DNA of 8,836 nt from Clostridia bacterium (lineage in GTDB: Bacteria > Bacillota > Clostridia > Peptostreptococcales > Anaerovoracaceae): contig JAIKZT010000139.1 in assembly GCA_024682015.1 (NCBI GenBank), forward strand, positions 1-8,836, written 5' to 3'. Under the pieces are notes generated by a model. It made no database searches. It was given only the letters and a program-made list of their open reading frames with translations, and had not been told where the DNA came from. Shown one piece after another: positions 1 through 6,596 of the stretch; position 1 is the first letter of the stretch, and each line of letters begins with the position of its first letter. Both the position numbers and the translations under genes were made by a program.

Positions 1-813
1 GGATATCTGAGGATCGAGGCTGAAGAAGAGCAGGGGCTGCTGAAGAAGAAGCCGCACATCTTTCTGCATAAGCTGAAAGATCTGCCGGAGGATTCGCCGT
101 ATTATCAGCTTCTGTTCTTCCGGGCGCTGTTCGCGAAAGGCTCGCCGGCGGACATGAATGCGCTGTCAAAGTCATCCGCCTTCGGCTCCTCTTATGTGGC
201 GGCGAGGGAATCGCTGAAAAACAATCTGGGCGGCAAGATGGAGGAAGGCCAGGGCAAGCGCATCGGCGGCTGCCTGCTGGGCATCCTGGAGGTGGCCGTC
301 TTCGGCGTGTCGGTAGTGGTGCTCATGATCTCGGTAGCGCAGCAGCAGCGCATGCTGATCCAGCTGCTCATCAGCGGCGTCATCATTTCGCTCTGTTGCT
401 GGCGCATGCTGCGGCCGACGAAGTTTCGCACGCAGATCCTGGGGCAGATCAAGGGGTTCCGCGAGTTCATCCAGAAGGCGGAACTCGACAAGATCAATCG
501 CCTCGTGGAGCAGGATCCGGACTATTTCTACAACATCCTGCCGTATGCCTACGTGTTCGGCCTGACGGACAAGTGGGCCAAAAACTTCGACAAACTGGCG
601 GTGAGCCCGCCAGAATGGTATTCCGGACCATCCATGTACATGTACAATCCGGTGTTCCTGTGCCGCTCCATGGATGACGGCGTGCGCAGCAGCCTGGCCA
701 GTTCCGTTCCGCATACCAGTTCCGGCAGTTTCTCCGGCGGCGGCTCGTTCAGCTCCGGCGGAGGCGGCTTCTCCGGCGGCGGCGGTGGCGGCGGCGGTGG
801 CGGCGGCTGGTAG
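1..813 (+). CDS. DUF2207-type membrane protein, C-terminal part
   Basis: The reading frame is open from the first base, so the gene starts upstream of the window and only its last 270 residues are seen. Counting from the window edge, two hydrophobic segments lie at about residues 88-112 and 118-135. They are followed by a charged region and a conserved-looking stretch around 170-195 (DPDYFYNILPYAYVFG then DKWAKNF). The protein ends in a Ser/Gly-rich tail of FSGGGSFSSGGGG type, then eleven glycines and a final Trp. That arrangement is typical of the C-terminus of DUF2207 (YciQ-like) predicted membrane proteins, whose N-terminal domain would be upstream. The molecular function of the family is not established; it is often found near LemA-type proteins. 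No terminator is visible after the stop. The family call is from remembered pattern, not a search. Confidence 0.8.
   Translation, partial: GYLRIEAEEEQGLLKKKPHIFLHKLKDLPEDSPYYQLLFFRALFAKGSPADMNALSKSSAFGSSYVAARESLKNNLGGKMEEGQGKRIGGCLLGILEVAVFGVSVVVLMISVAQQQRMLIQLLISGVIISLCCWRMLRPTKFRTQILGQIKGFREFIQKAELDKINRLVEQDPDYFYNILPYAYVFGLTDKWAKNFDKLAVSPPEWYSGPSMYMYNPVFLCRSMDDGVRSSLASSVPHTSSGSFSGGGSFSSGGGGFSGGGGGGGGGGGW
775..807 (+). repeat. GGC/GGT trinucleotide run coding polyglycine
   Basis: Eleven consecutive glycine codons, nine GGC and two GGT, lie just before the final Trp codon and stop. They form a 33-bp low-complexity tract at the end of the DUF2207-type gene. Glycine-rich tails are usual for this family, so the tract is probably genuine coding sequence. 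Such repeats can change length by slippage, always in steps of one glycine. Confidence 0.85.
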
Positions 814-865
814 GCTCACGCGCCTTGCCCCGAAACATAAAACGTGCATCCTGTGCATGCAGTCC

Positions 866-963
866 GGCGCTCCCTGAGCTTGCCAAAGGGGCGCGGGCAG
901 CATGGCTTACCTGATCGATATCTCCTATGAACCGACCGTTCGCTTCGACAGGCTCAGCGGACG
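866..963. repeat. Pair of inverted REP-like hairpins (BIME-like)
   Basis: Two hairpins face each other in the gap before xpt. The first pairs 867-873 with 888-894 (7 bp, one G-U) around a loop containing CTGAGCTTGCCAAA. The second pairs 937-944 with 956-963 (8 bp, one G-U). Its reverse complement carries CTGAGCCTGTCGAAG, matching the loop of the first apart from three transitions, while the stem bases differ but still pair. The shared core, CTGAGCYTGYCRAAG, resembles a short palindromic repeat that I recall as dispersed in many bacterial genomes. The region between the hairpins (895-936) has no supported gene. Possible roles are transcript stabilisation or termination after the DUF2207 gene. 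The hairpins are seen directly; the REP identity is from recall. Confidence 0.7.
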
Positions 964-981
964 TCATGGCTTCTGACAATC

Positions 982-1563
982 ATGAAGATCCTTGAAGAAC
1001 GCATTTTAAAAGACGGCCTCCTCATCGAGGACCGCATCCTGAAGGTCGATTCCTTCCTTAATTTCCAGATTGACGTCGAACTGACGGACCAGATGGGCCG
1101 CGAGTTCGCGCGCATCTTCCGCGAGAGCGGCGCCACGAAGGTGCTGACGGTGGAGACCTCCGGCCTTCCCGTGGCCTACGCGACGGCAAAGTATCTCGGC
1201 GATCTGCCCCTGCTGTTCGCCAAGAAGAACAAGCCTAACACGAACATCGATGACGACCTTGCCGCGGAGGTGAAGTCCTTCACGAAGGAGGTCGTGAACC
1301 TCATCCGCGTGCCGAAGAAGTATCTGAATCCGGGCGAACGGGTGCTGATCATCGACGATTTCCTGGCGTCCGGCGCGGCATCTTTGGGCCTGCTGGACCT
1401 GATCGAACAGGCCGGCGCGACCTGCGTGGGCGTTGGCATCGCGGTCGAAAAGGAGTTCCAGGGCGGCCGCGCGCTGCTCGAGGCGAAGGGCCTGCGGGTG
1501 GTTTCGCTGGCTCACATCACGAAGATGAAGGACGGACAGATCGAGTTCCATTATACGGAGTAG
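982..1563 (+). CDS. xpt: Xanthine phosphoribosyltransferase
   Basis: The 193-residue product matches Bacillus-type Xpt in length and pattern. This cytosolic salvage enzyme converts xanthine and PRPP to XMP and pyrophosphate. The N-terminus carries the family stretch LKVDSFLNFQID (residues 20-31). The type I phosphoribosyltransferase PRPP loop is VLIIDDFLASGAAS at 121-134, with the acidic pair D125-D126. VGIAVEKEFQGGR (151-163) is also typical of Xpt. The ATG at 982 gives the expected N-terminus, but no Shine-Dalgarno sequence is visible before it; the second REP-like hairpin ends 18 bp upstream. There is no clear promoter and no purine riboswitch in 814-981. The gene is followed 3 bp later by purR, so the two are probably co-transcribed. 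Confidence in function is high; confidence in how translation starts is lower. Confidence 0.93.
   Translation: MKILEERILKDGLLIEDRILKVDSFLNFQIDVELTDQMGREFARIFRESGATKVLTVETSGLPVAYATAKYLGDLPLLFAKKNKPNTNIDDDLAAEVKSFTKEVVNLIRVPKKYLNPGERVLIIDDFLASGAASLGLLDLIEQAGATCVGVGIAVEKEFQGGRALLEAKGLRVVSLAHITKMKDGQIEFHYTE
1557..1560 (+). promoter_or_regulatory. purR ribosome binding site inside the end of xpt
   Basis: GGAG lies within the last codons of xpt, immediately before its TAG stop and 6 bp before the purR ATG at 1567. It fixes the purR start and suggests translational coupling of xpt and purR. Confidence 0.7.
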
Positions 1564-1566
1564 CGC

Positions 1567-2376
1567 ATGAAGAAGACACAGCGGGCGTGCATCATCACTC
1601 ACATCCTCACGGAGCATCCCAATCAGGACTTTTCGCTCGGCGCGTTTGCCGAGGAGCTCGGCTGCGCCAAATCCAGCATTTCCGACGACATGAAGCTCGT
1701 GCGGGAAGCCATCGGCGCGGCGGGTCTGGGCTATCTGGAGACGACGTCCGGCGCGAAGGGCGGGGTGCGCTACGTGCCCTACATGTCCAAGCGGGCGATG
1801 GCCAAGGCGCTCGAGGACTTGAAGAAGGCCTTCGAGGAACCATCCCGCATGCTGGGAAGCGGGTTCGTGTATACGTCCGACATCATGTTCGATCCGCGGG
1901 TCATCCGGGGCGCGGCGCAGGTCTTCGCCAAGCGCTTTGCCGCGGCAGAGGTGGATATGGTCGTAACGGTCGAAACGAAGGGGATCGGCGTGGCGCTGTT
2001 CACGGCGCAGCTGCTGAACCTTCCGCTTGCGGTGATCCGCCGCGAAAGCAAGGTTTCGGAGGGTTCCTCCATCAACATCAACTATTTCTCCGGTTCAGCG
2101 GATCGCCTGCAGCAGATGAGCATCTCCAAGAAGGGCATTCCGCACGGCAGCCGCGTGCTGATCATCGATGACTTCATGCGGGGCGGCGGTTCGATCTTAG
2201 GCATCCTCTCCATGCTGAAGGAATTTGATGCGATGGCCGTGGGCATAGGCGTCGTGGTCGTAGCCGGCGGTCGGGAGAACAAGAAGCTGTCCGATTACGT
2301 GCCCCTGCTGATCCTCGACGACCAGGACAAGGAAAAGCCCGTGATCGAGATCAATCCGGACATGCTGAAGCTGTAG
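1567..2376 (+). CDS. purR: Pur operon repressor PurR
   Basis: The 269-residue product is a Bacillus-type PurR, slightly shorter than the B. subtilis protein (about 285). It has an N-terminal winged-helix DNA-binding region, with the recognition area near residues 22-46 (GAFAEELGCAKSSISDDMKL), and GAKGGVRYVP at 62-71. A phosphoribosyltransferase-like effector domain follows. The PRPP loop VLIIDDFMRGGGS lies at 197-209, and SKVSEGSSININYFSGS at 161-177 is characteristic of the family. In known members the C-terminal domain binds PRPP as a signal of purine shortage and releases DNA, without catalysis. The gene starts 3 bp after xpt, with GGAG at 1557-1560 as its binding site. A PurBox-like palindrome lies 155 bp downstream, ahead of a purine-type importer, which suggests local regulation. 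Identification is firm; the target genes are inferred. Confidence 0.94.
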   Translation: MKKTQRACIITHILTEHPNQDFSLGAFAEELGCAKSSISDDMKLVREAIGAAGLGYLETTSGAKGGVRYVPYMSKRAMAKALEDLKKAFEEPSRMLGSGFVYTSDIMFDPRVIRGAAQVFAKRFAAAEVDMVVTVETKGIGVALFTAQLLNLPLAVIRRESKVSEGSSININYFSGSADRLQQMSISKKGIPHGSRVLIIDDFMRGGGSILGILSMLKEFDAMAVGIGVVVVAGGRENKKLSDYVPLLILDDQDKEKPVIEINPDMLKL

Positions 2377-2531
2377 GGCCGGATGGTTTCCCCTGATCGT
2401 GAATAAGCCCGAAAAGCACGCGCACATCTCTAAAGTATTTGCCAAGCTGGCTGTAGATCTGCCGGTTAGGGCAGCATCCTCGATCCGTTCATAATGGCAA
2501 ATGCTAAAATAGAATATAGTTCACTTTCAAC
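2377..2531. other. Gene-free leader region after purR
   Basis: No supported gene lies here. Two small hairpins are visible, GCCA/TGGC near 2441-2451 and CTGCC/GGCAG at 2459-2463 with 2470-2474. Neither has a T-run, so neither looks like a terminator. The region becomes markedly AT-rich from about 2495. The sequence TGCTAAAAT at 2502-2510 fits an extended -10 element but has no matching -35, so it is only a weak promoter candidate that would start transcription near 2517, just before the palindrome. I looked for a purine riboswitch pattern and did not find one. Confidence 0.4.
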
Positions 2532-2567
2532 AAAATGAATGTTCGACCATAACCGAACATTCATTTT
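2532..2567. promoter_or_regulatory. Perfect 14-bp inverted repeat: PurBox-like operator and/or bidirectional terminator
   Basis: Arms 2532-2545 and 2554-2567 are exact reverse complements around an 8-bp spacer. The segment 2549-2561, ATAACCGAACATT, matches the remembered PurR PurBox consensus AWWWCCGAACWWT at every position. The opposite half keeps the CGAACATT core but differs at three other positions. PurR lies directly upstream and a purine-type importer downstream, which favours an operator. Against this, the halves read GTTC-N10-GAAC, whereas the Bacillus PurR site is described as GAAC-N24-GTTC. The right arm also runs into a T-rich stretch (2564-2574) and the left arm begins with AAAA, so a bidirectional intrinsic terminator after purR is an equally good reading. 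It could serve both roles. Confidence 0.6.
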
Positions 2568-2606
2568 TGTTTTGTATCCGATCATCGCATTTTGGCCGGG
2601 TCATCC

Positions 2607-2634
2607 TTTACTTTCGCGAAGGGCAGGGTATAAT
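2607..2634 (+). promoter_or_regulatory. Promoter of the BMP importer genes
   Basis: A perfect -10 TATAAT at 2629-2634 is preceded at 16 bp by TTTACT (2607-2612), four of six matches to TTGACA. Transcription should start near 2641, giving a leader of about 57 bases. The PurBox-like palindrome ends 39 bp upstream of the -35 element, so a protein bound there alone would not cover the promoter core. Confidence 0.7.
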
Positions 2635-2684
2635 GGAACTGTGCCGGTCTGCGGCGCGAATCGCCATCTCAACCTGGATTAAAT

Positions 2685-2689
2685 GAGGT
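2685..2689 (+). promoter_or_regulatory. Ribosome binding site that decides the lipoprotein start
   Basis: GAGGT lies 8 bp before the ATG at 2698. An upstream in-frame ATG at 2683 overlaps this site and has none of its own. Starting at 2698 also gives a normal lipoprotein signal beginning MKKIFSLLLI, so 2698 is the likely start. Confidence 0.8.
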
Positions 2690-2697
2690 ATCTGAAC

Positions 2698-3900
2698 ATG
2701 AAAAAAATCTTTTCCCTTCTGCTGATCGCCGCCATGGTCTTCTCCCTGGCAGCCTGCACCAGCTCCACCAGCAGCGAAGCCGTTAAAGTCGGCATGGTCT
2801 GCATCGGCGACGACAACGCCGCGTACGACAGAAACTTCTACATGGCCGCGGATGCCGCCAAAGAAGAGCTCGCTAAGAAGGGCATCAATATCGAGTGGGT
2901 CTACACCTACAATCACCCGGCGGGCGATGCGGTCGCCGTTGACTGCGAAGAGCTCGCCGAGGCCGGCTGCGTAGCCGTCTTCTGCAACTCCTACGGCCAG
3001 GAAGACGCCATGCTCACCGTTGCGGGCGATTATCCCGACACCGTCTTCGCCGGGCTCACGAACGAAGGCTCCATGAGAGACTCCCTCGACAACACCGTCA
3101 ACGCGTTCCCGAATATCTTCGAAGGCCGCTACCTCGAAGGTGTCATCGCCGGCTGCAAGCTGCAGCAGCTGATCGACGAAGGCGAGATCAAGGCGGAAGA
3201 AGCCGTCATCGGCTATGTCGGCGCCTACACCTTCGCGGAAGTCATCTCCGGCTACACCTCCTTCTACCTCGGCGCGAAGAGCGTTTGCCCCTCCGCGACC
3301 ATGAAGGTCGAATTCATCGGTTCCTGGGGAGACCCGACCATGGAAGCCAACACCGCGCAGGACCTCATCGACAAGGGCTGCGTGCTGATCTCCCAACACT
3401 CCGACTCCACGACTCCCGCCACGACCGCGCAGAGCAACGGCGTCTATCACGTCGGTTATAACATCTCCATGATCGACGTCGCGCCCGATGCCTCCCTGAG
3501 CTCCTCCCGCATCGATTGGACGAACTACTTCGTCTACGTCATCGAGAACGCCGTCAAGGGCAACAAGGTCGACCAGGACTACATCGGCCACGGCCTTAAG
3601 GACGGCGACGTCGCGCTGTGCGAACTGAACGAAGCCATCGCGGCACCTGGCACGGAAGAGACCGTCCAGGCTGCCAAGGCTGCCATCGAATCCGGCGAGC
3701 TCCACGTCTTCGATACCTCCAAGTTCACCGTGGGCGGCAAGGAAGCGACCTCCGCTCTCGTCGACATGACCGGCGACTTCGTGGGCGATGAAGGCTACGA
3801 CGCCATCTTCGACGGATACTATCACGAATCCTACTTCAAGTCCGCTCCCGCTTTCGATCTGCGCATCGACGGCATCGAGCTGCTGAACGAAGCTTACTAA
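2698..3900 (+). CDS. BMP family ABC transporter substrate-binding lipoprotein, probably purine nucleoside or base
   Basis: The 400-residue product begins with a lipoprotein signal and lipobox LAAC, with the lipid-bearing Cys at residue 20, then a Ser/Thr linker. The rest is a BMP (PF02608-type) binding protein anchored outside the membrane. Diagnostic stretches are IGYVGAYTFAEVISGY (171-186), SWGDPTMEANTAQDLIDKG (209-227) and ISQHSDSTTP (231-240), then a GVYHVGYN region (248-255). This pattern is closer to the subgroup that includes a Brucella adenine-binding protein than to classic PnrA, as far as I recall. The family binds purine nucleosides or bases, and the xpt-purR context agrees, but the exact ligand cannot be read from sequence. 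At 400 residues it is somewhat longer than most members. Heavy use of C-ending codons suggests high expression. A strong terminator follows before the ATPase gene. Confidence 0.9.
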   Translation: MKKIFSLLLIAAMVFSLAACTSSTSSEAVKVGMVCIGDDNAAYDRNFYMAADAAKEELAKKGINIEWVYTYNHPAGDAVAVDCEELAEAGCVAVFCNSYGQEDAMLTVAGDYPDTVFAGLTNEGSMRDSLDNTVNAFPNIFEGRYLEGVIAGCKLQQLIDEGEIKAEEAVIGYVGAYTFAEVISGYTSFYLGAKSVCPSATMKVEFIGSWGDPTMEANTAQDLIDKGCVLISQHSDSTTPATTAQSNGVYHVGYNISMIDVAPDASLSSSRIDWTNYFVYVIENAVKGNKVDQDYIGHGLKDGDVALCELNEAIAAPGTEETVQAAKAAIESGELHVFDTSKFTVGGKEATSALVDMTGDFVGDEGYDAIFDGYYHESYFKSAPAFDLRIDGIELLNEAY

Positions 3901-3919
3901 TTCCCGTTACAGAACGAAT

Positions 3920-3961
3920 AGCCGAAAGAACGCAGTCATCCGCTGCTTCTTTCGGCTTTTT
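3920..3961 (+). terminator. Intrinsic terminator/attenuator between lipoprotein and ATPase genes
   Basis: The arms AGCCGAAAGAA (3920-3930) and TTCTTTCGGCT (3947-3957) pair perfectly. The stem extends inward with GCAG/CTGC (3932-3935 with 3943-3946) around a 7-base loop, and five T residues follow at 3957-3961. It lies within the importer operon, 19 bp after the lipoprotein stop and 16 bp before the ATPase start. No promoter is visible between them, so partial read-through probably keeps the binding protein more abundant than the membrane complex. Confidence 0.88.
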
Positions 3962-3977
3962 CCGCAAAAAGAGACCT

Positions 3978-5504
3978 ATGACACACGCAGTAGAACTGAA
4001 AAACATCACGAAGCGTTTCGGCAGCACCGTTGCCAACGATAAGGTCGATCTCTACGTGGACAGCGGCGTCATCATGTCCCTGCTGGGGGAAAACGGCTCC
4101 GGCAAGACGACGCTCATGAACATGCTCGCCGGCATCTACTTCCCCGACGAAGGGCAGATCTTCGTCGGCGGGAAGGAAGTATCCATCCGCTCCCCGCGTG
4201 ACGCCTACGAAAACGGCATTGGCATGATCCACCAGCACTTCAAGCTCATCGACGTGTTCACCGCGGCGGAGAACGTGGCGCTGGGCATCAACGAGGGCAA
4301 GTACGACCTGAAGAAGGTCGCGGCCGGCGTAAAGGAGATCTCCGACAAGTACGGCTTCGGCATCGATCCGGACAAGAAGATCTACGAGATGTCCGTTTCC
4401 GAGAAACAGACCGTCGAGATCATCAAGGTGCTGTACCGCGGCGCGAATATCCTCATCCTGGACGAGCCGACGGCTGTCCTGACCCCGCAGGAGACCGAGA
4501 AACTGTTCGGCATCCTGAAGGCCATGAAGGCGGATGGCAAGGCCATCATCCTCATCACGCACAAGCTGAACGAGGTCATGGCAGTGTCCGACGTCGTGGC
4601 GGTCCTGCGCAAGGGTCAGCACATCAAGACCGTGCGCACGGAGGAAACGAATCCGCAGGCCCTCACCGAGATGATGGTGGGGAGGGCCGTGTCCCTGAAC
4701 ATCGACCGCATGGAGCCCAAGGATCCCAAGCCGCGGCTGACCGTGGCCGGTCTCACCTGCCGCGACAGCGAAGGCGTTACGAAGCTGGAAAACGTGGGCT
4801 TTATCGCGTACAGCGGCGAGATCCTCGGCATTGCGGGCATCGCCGGCAGCGGCCAGAAGGAGCTGCTCGAAGCCATCGCGGGCCTGCGCCCCATCAGCTC
4901 GGGTTCCATCATCTACACGCCGGAAGGGAAGATCCCTGAAGAGCTCGTGGGTAAAACGCCCATGGAGATCAAGGAAGCCGGCGTCGCGCTCGCCTTCGTT
5001 CCCGAAGACCGCCTGGGCATGGGACTCGTGGGCGGCATGGGCATGACCGAGAACATGATGCTCCGCACCTGGAACAAGGGCAGGGGCATCTTCGTGAACC
5101 GCAAAGAACCCGAAAAGGTCGCCGAACAGGTGTACGAGTTCCTGGAAGTGGTCACCCCCAGCATCGACTATCCAGTGCGCAAACTTTCAGGCGGCAACGT
5201 GCAGAAGGTTCTCGTCGGGCGGGAGATCGCCTCATCTCCGTCCGTCCTCATGAGCGCCTACGCCGTGCGCGGCCTGGACATCAATACATCCTATATCATC
5301 TACAACCTCATGGAAGGGCAGAAGTCTAAAGGCGTGGCGGTCATCTTCGTCGGCGAAGACCTGGACGTGCTGCTGCAACTGGCGGACCGCATCCTCGTGC
5401 TGTGCGACGGCAAAGTGTCGGGCATCGTGGACGCCCGGACGACGACGAAAGAGGAAGTGGGCCTGCTCATGACGCAGGTCGGCGGCGGAAAGGATGCGAA
5501 CTAA
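3978..5504 (+). CDS. ABC transporter ATPase with two nucleotide-binding domains (NupO-like)
   Basis: The 508-residue protein energises the importer from the inner membrane face and has the double-domain form of BMP-type and sugar importers. Domain 1 has Walker A GENGSGKTT (37-45), signature MSVSEKQTVEI (138-148), Walker B ILILDEPT (158-165) and switch His195. Domain 2 has a degenerate Walker A, GIAGSGQKE (287-295), without the Lys of GKS/T, but an intact LSGGN signature (403-407). Its Walker B region is VLMSAYAVRGLD (423-434), lacking the QPT usual for this family. Site 1 (domain 1 Walker motifs plus domain 2 signature) therefore looks functional and site 2 looks degenerate. The start is ATG 3978, with a weak GAGA binding site ahead of it. 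The permease gene follows without a gap. It resembles B. subtilis NupO; the substrate is inferred from context. Confidence 0.92.
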   Translation: MTHAVELKNITKRFGSTVANDKVDLYVDSGVIMSLLGENGSGKTTLMNMLAGIYFPDEGQIFVGGKEVSIRSPRDAYENGIGMIHQHFKLIDVFTAAENVALGINEGKYDLKKVAAGVKEISDKYGFGIDPDKKIYEMSVSEKQTVEIIKVLYRGANILILDEPTAVLTPQETEKLFGILKAMKADGKAIILITHKLNEVMAVSDVVAVLRKGQHIKTVRTEETNPQALTEMMVGRAVSLNIDRMEPKDPKPRLTVAGLTCRDSEGVTKLENVGFIAYSGEILGIAGIAGSGQKELLEAIAGLRPISSGSIIYTPEGKIPEELVGKTPMEIKEAGVALAFVPEDRLGMGLVGGMGMTENMMLRTWNKGRGIFVNRKEPEKVAEQVYEFLEVVTPSIDYPVRKLSGGNVQKVLVGREIASSPSVLMSAYAVRGLDINTSYIIYNLMEGQKSKGVAVIFVGEDLDVLLQLADRILVLCDGKVSGIVDARTTTKEEVGLLMTQVGGGKDAN

Positions 5505-6596
5505 ATGAACGAAAAGACGCCTCTCATCCGGCTCGCGAAGCGCGAGGACATGTCGAAAAAGAAAATTTGGATGATACGCCTGCTCGCTCTCGCTGCAGCC
5601 ATACTCATCGGCATGATCATCTTCGCCATCGCCGGTGCCAATCCCATCAACGCTTACGGCACGATGATCGCGTCGTCTTTGGGCAAGAAGTCCGGCATAC
5701 GGCAGGTCGTGAAGAACGCGGTGCCGCTGCTGGGCGTGGGTCTGGCCTTGGCGCCGTGCTTCCGCATGCGTTACTGGAACATCGGCGCGGAAGGGCAGAT
5801 CACCATGGGCGCCATGGCGGCCTCTTACTTCGCGCTTTACTGGTACGCGAAGCTTCCGTCGGCGGTCCTGCTCCTCGTCATGGCCCTGGCCGGCATGCTC
5901 TTCGGCGCCTTTTGGGCGGCAGTTCCGGCCATCTTCAAGGCCCGTTGGGGCACGAACGAGACCCTGTTCACCCTCATGATGAATTACATCGCCATCGGCA
6001 TCGTGGCCTGGCTGCAGGGCGGTCCCTGGGAAGGCAAGCCCGGTTCGCAGATCATCCCGATGTTCGACTCCAAGGCGGTGCTTCCTAAGATCTTCGGCGT
6101 CCACTGCGGCTGGATCCTCGTGCTGCTGCTGGTCGTGTTCATGTTCATCTACATGAACTACACGAAGCACGGCTACGAGATCGCGGTGCTCGGCGAATCC
6201 GAGAACACGGCGCGGTACGCGGGCATGAACGTCGCGAAGGTGACCCTCCGCACGGCAGCCCTCTCGGGCGCCATCTGCGGCCTGGTCGGCTTCATGACGG
6301 CCTCCGGCGTCAACCAGACGCTGTATTCGGACGTGGCAGGCGGCGTCGGTTTTACGGCCATCACCGTGTGCTGGCTGAGCCAGCTCAATCCCTTTGCGAT
6401 GATCGTGATCTCGCTGCTGCTGGCCATCCTCTCCAGAGGGTCCAGCGGCCTGCAGACCGCGCTGGGCATCCCGGCATCCATCTCGGACATCATCACCGGC
6501 ATCATCCTGCTGTGCATGCTGGGCTGCGAATTCTTCATCAACTACCGCATCATCTGGCGCCATAAAGAGTCTTCCGGAAAGGAGGCATCCGTATGA
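5505..6596 (+). CDS. BMP-type ABC importer permease 1 (NupP-like)
   Basis: The 363-residue integral membrane protein has many hydrophobic segments, roughly at 22-44, 72-86, 119-142, 150-172, 202-218, 248-270, 297-310 and 325-346. The family motif NIGAEGQ lies at 92-98. A cytoplasmic coupling loop, KHGYEIAVLGESENTARYAG, at 221-240 is the type that contacts the ATPase. These mark the COG4603-like permease of purine nucleoside and related importers, which pairs with a second permease to form the channel. The ATG directly follows the ATPase stop, and AAGGA (5490-5494) inside the ATPase gene is its binding site at 10 bp. The last 4 bases overlap the next permease gene, a sign of translational coupling. 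The membrane positions are estimated by eye. Confidence 0.91.
   Translation: MNEKTPLIRLAKREDMSKKKIWMIRLLALAAAILIGMIIFAIAGANPINAYGTMIASSLGKKSGIRQVVKNAVPLLGVGLALAPCFRMRYWNIGAEGQITMGAMAASYFALYWYAKLPSAVLLLVMALAGMLFGAFWAAVPAIFKARWGTNETLFTLMMNYIAIGIVAWLQGGPWEGKPGSQIIPMFDSKAVLPKIFGVHCGWILVLLLVVFMFIYMNYTKHGYEIAVLGESENTARYAGMNVAKVTLRTAALSGAICGLVGFMTASGVNQTLYSDVAGGVGFTAITVCWLSQLNPFAMIVISLLLAILSRGSSGLQTALGIPASISDIITGIILLCMLGCEFFINYRIIWRHKESSGKEASV
6578..6585 (+). promoter_or_regulatory. Strong ribosome binding site for permease 2
   Basis: AAAGGAGG lies inside the end of permease 1, 7 bp before the ATG at 6593. It supports the start that overlaps the permease 1 stop as ATGA. Confidence 0.85.

Noticed and set aside
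845..861. TGCAT/ATGCA short palindrome after the DUF2207-type gene
   Set aside because: A 5-bp stem with a 7-base loop and no T-run is within chance expectation.
902..976. Small ORF of 24 codons between the REP-like hairpins and xpt
   Set aside because: There is no ribosome binding site, it runs through the second hairpin, and the product has no recognisable feature.
2399..2494. GTG-started ORF of 31 codons after purR (begins VNKPEKHAHI)
   Set aside because: There is no ribosome binding site and the start is rare. The composition is plausible for protein, so it could be a gene remnant, but nothing supports translation.
2377..2697. Purine riboswitch ahead of the importer
   Set aside because: I looked for the conserved three-way junction elements of the purine aptamer and did not see them. 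The visible structure is a simple inverted repeat.
2608..3825. Long minus-strand reading frame (405 codons) opposite the lipoprotein gene
   Set aside because: The + strand has a clear lipobox, binding site, promoter and family motifs. The minus-strand product is composition-driven, with no recognisable domain.
5232..6563. Long minus-strand reading frame (443 codons) opposite the ATPase and permease genes
   Set aside because: Its product is rich in His, Arg, Asp and Gln without recognisable motifs, as expected opposite GC-rich membrane protein genes. The + strand genes are secure.
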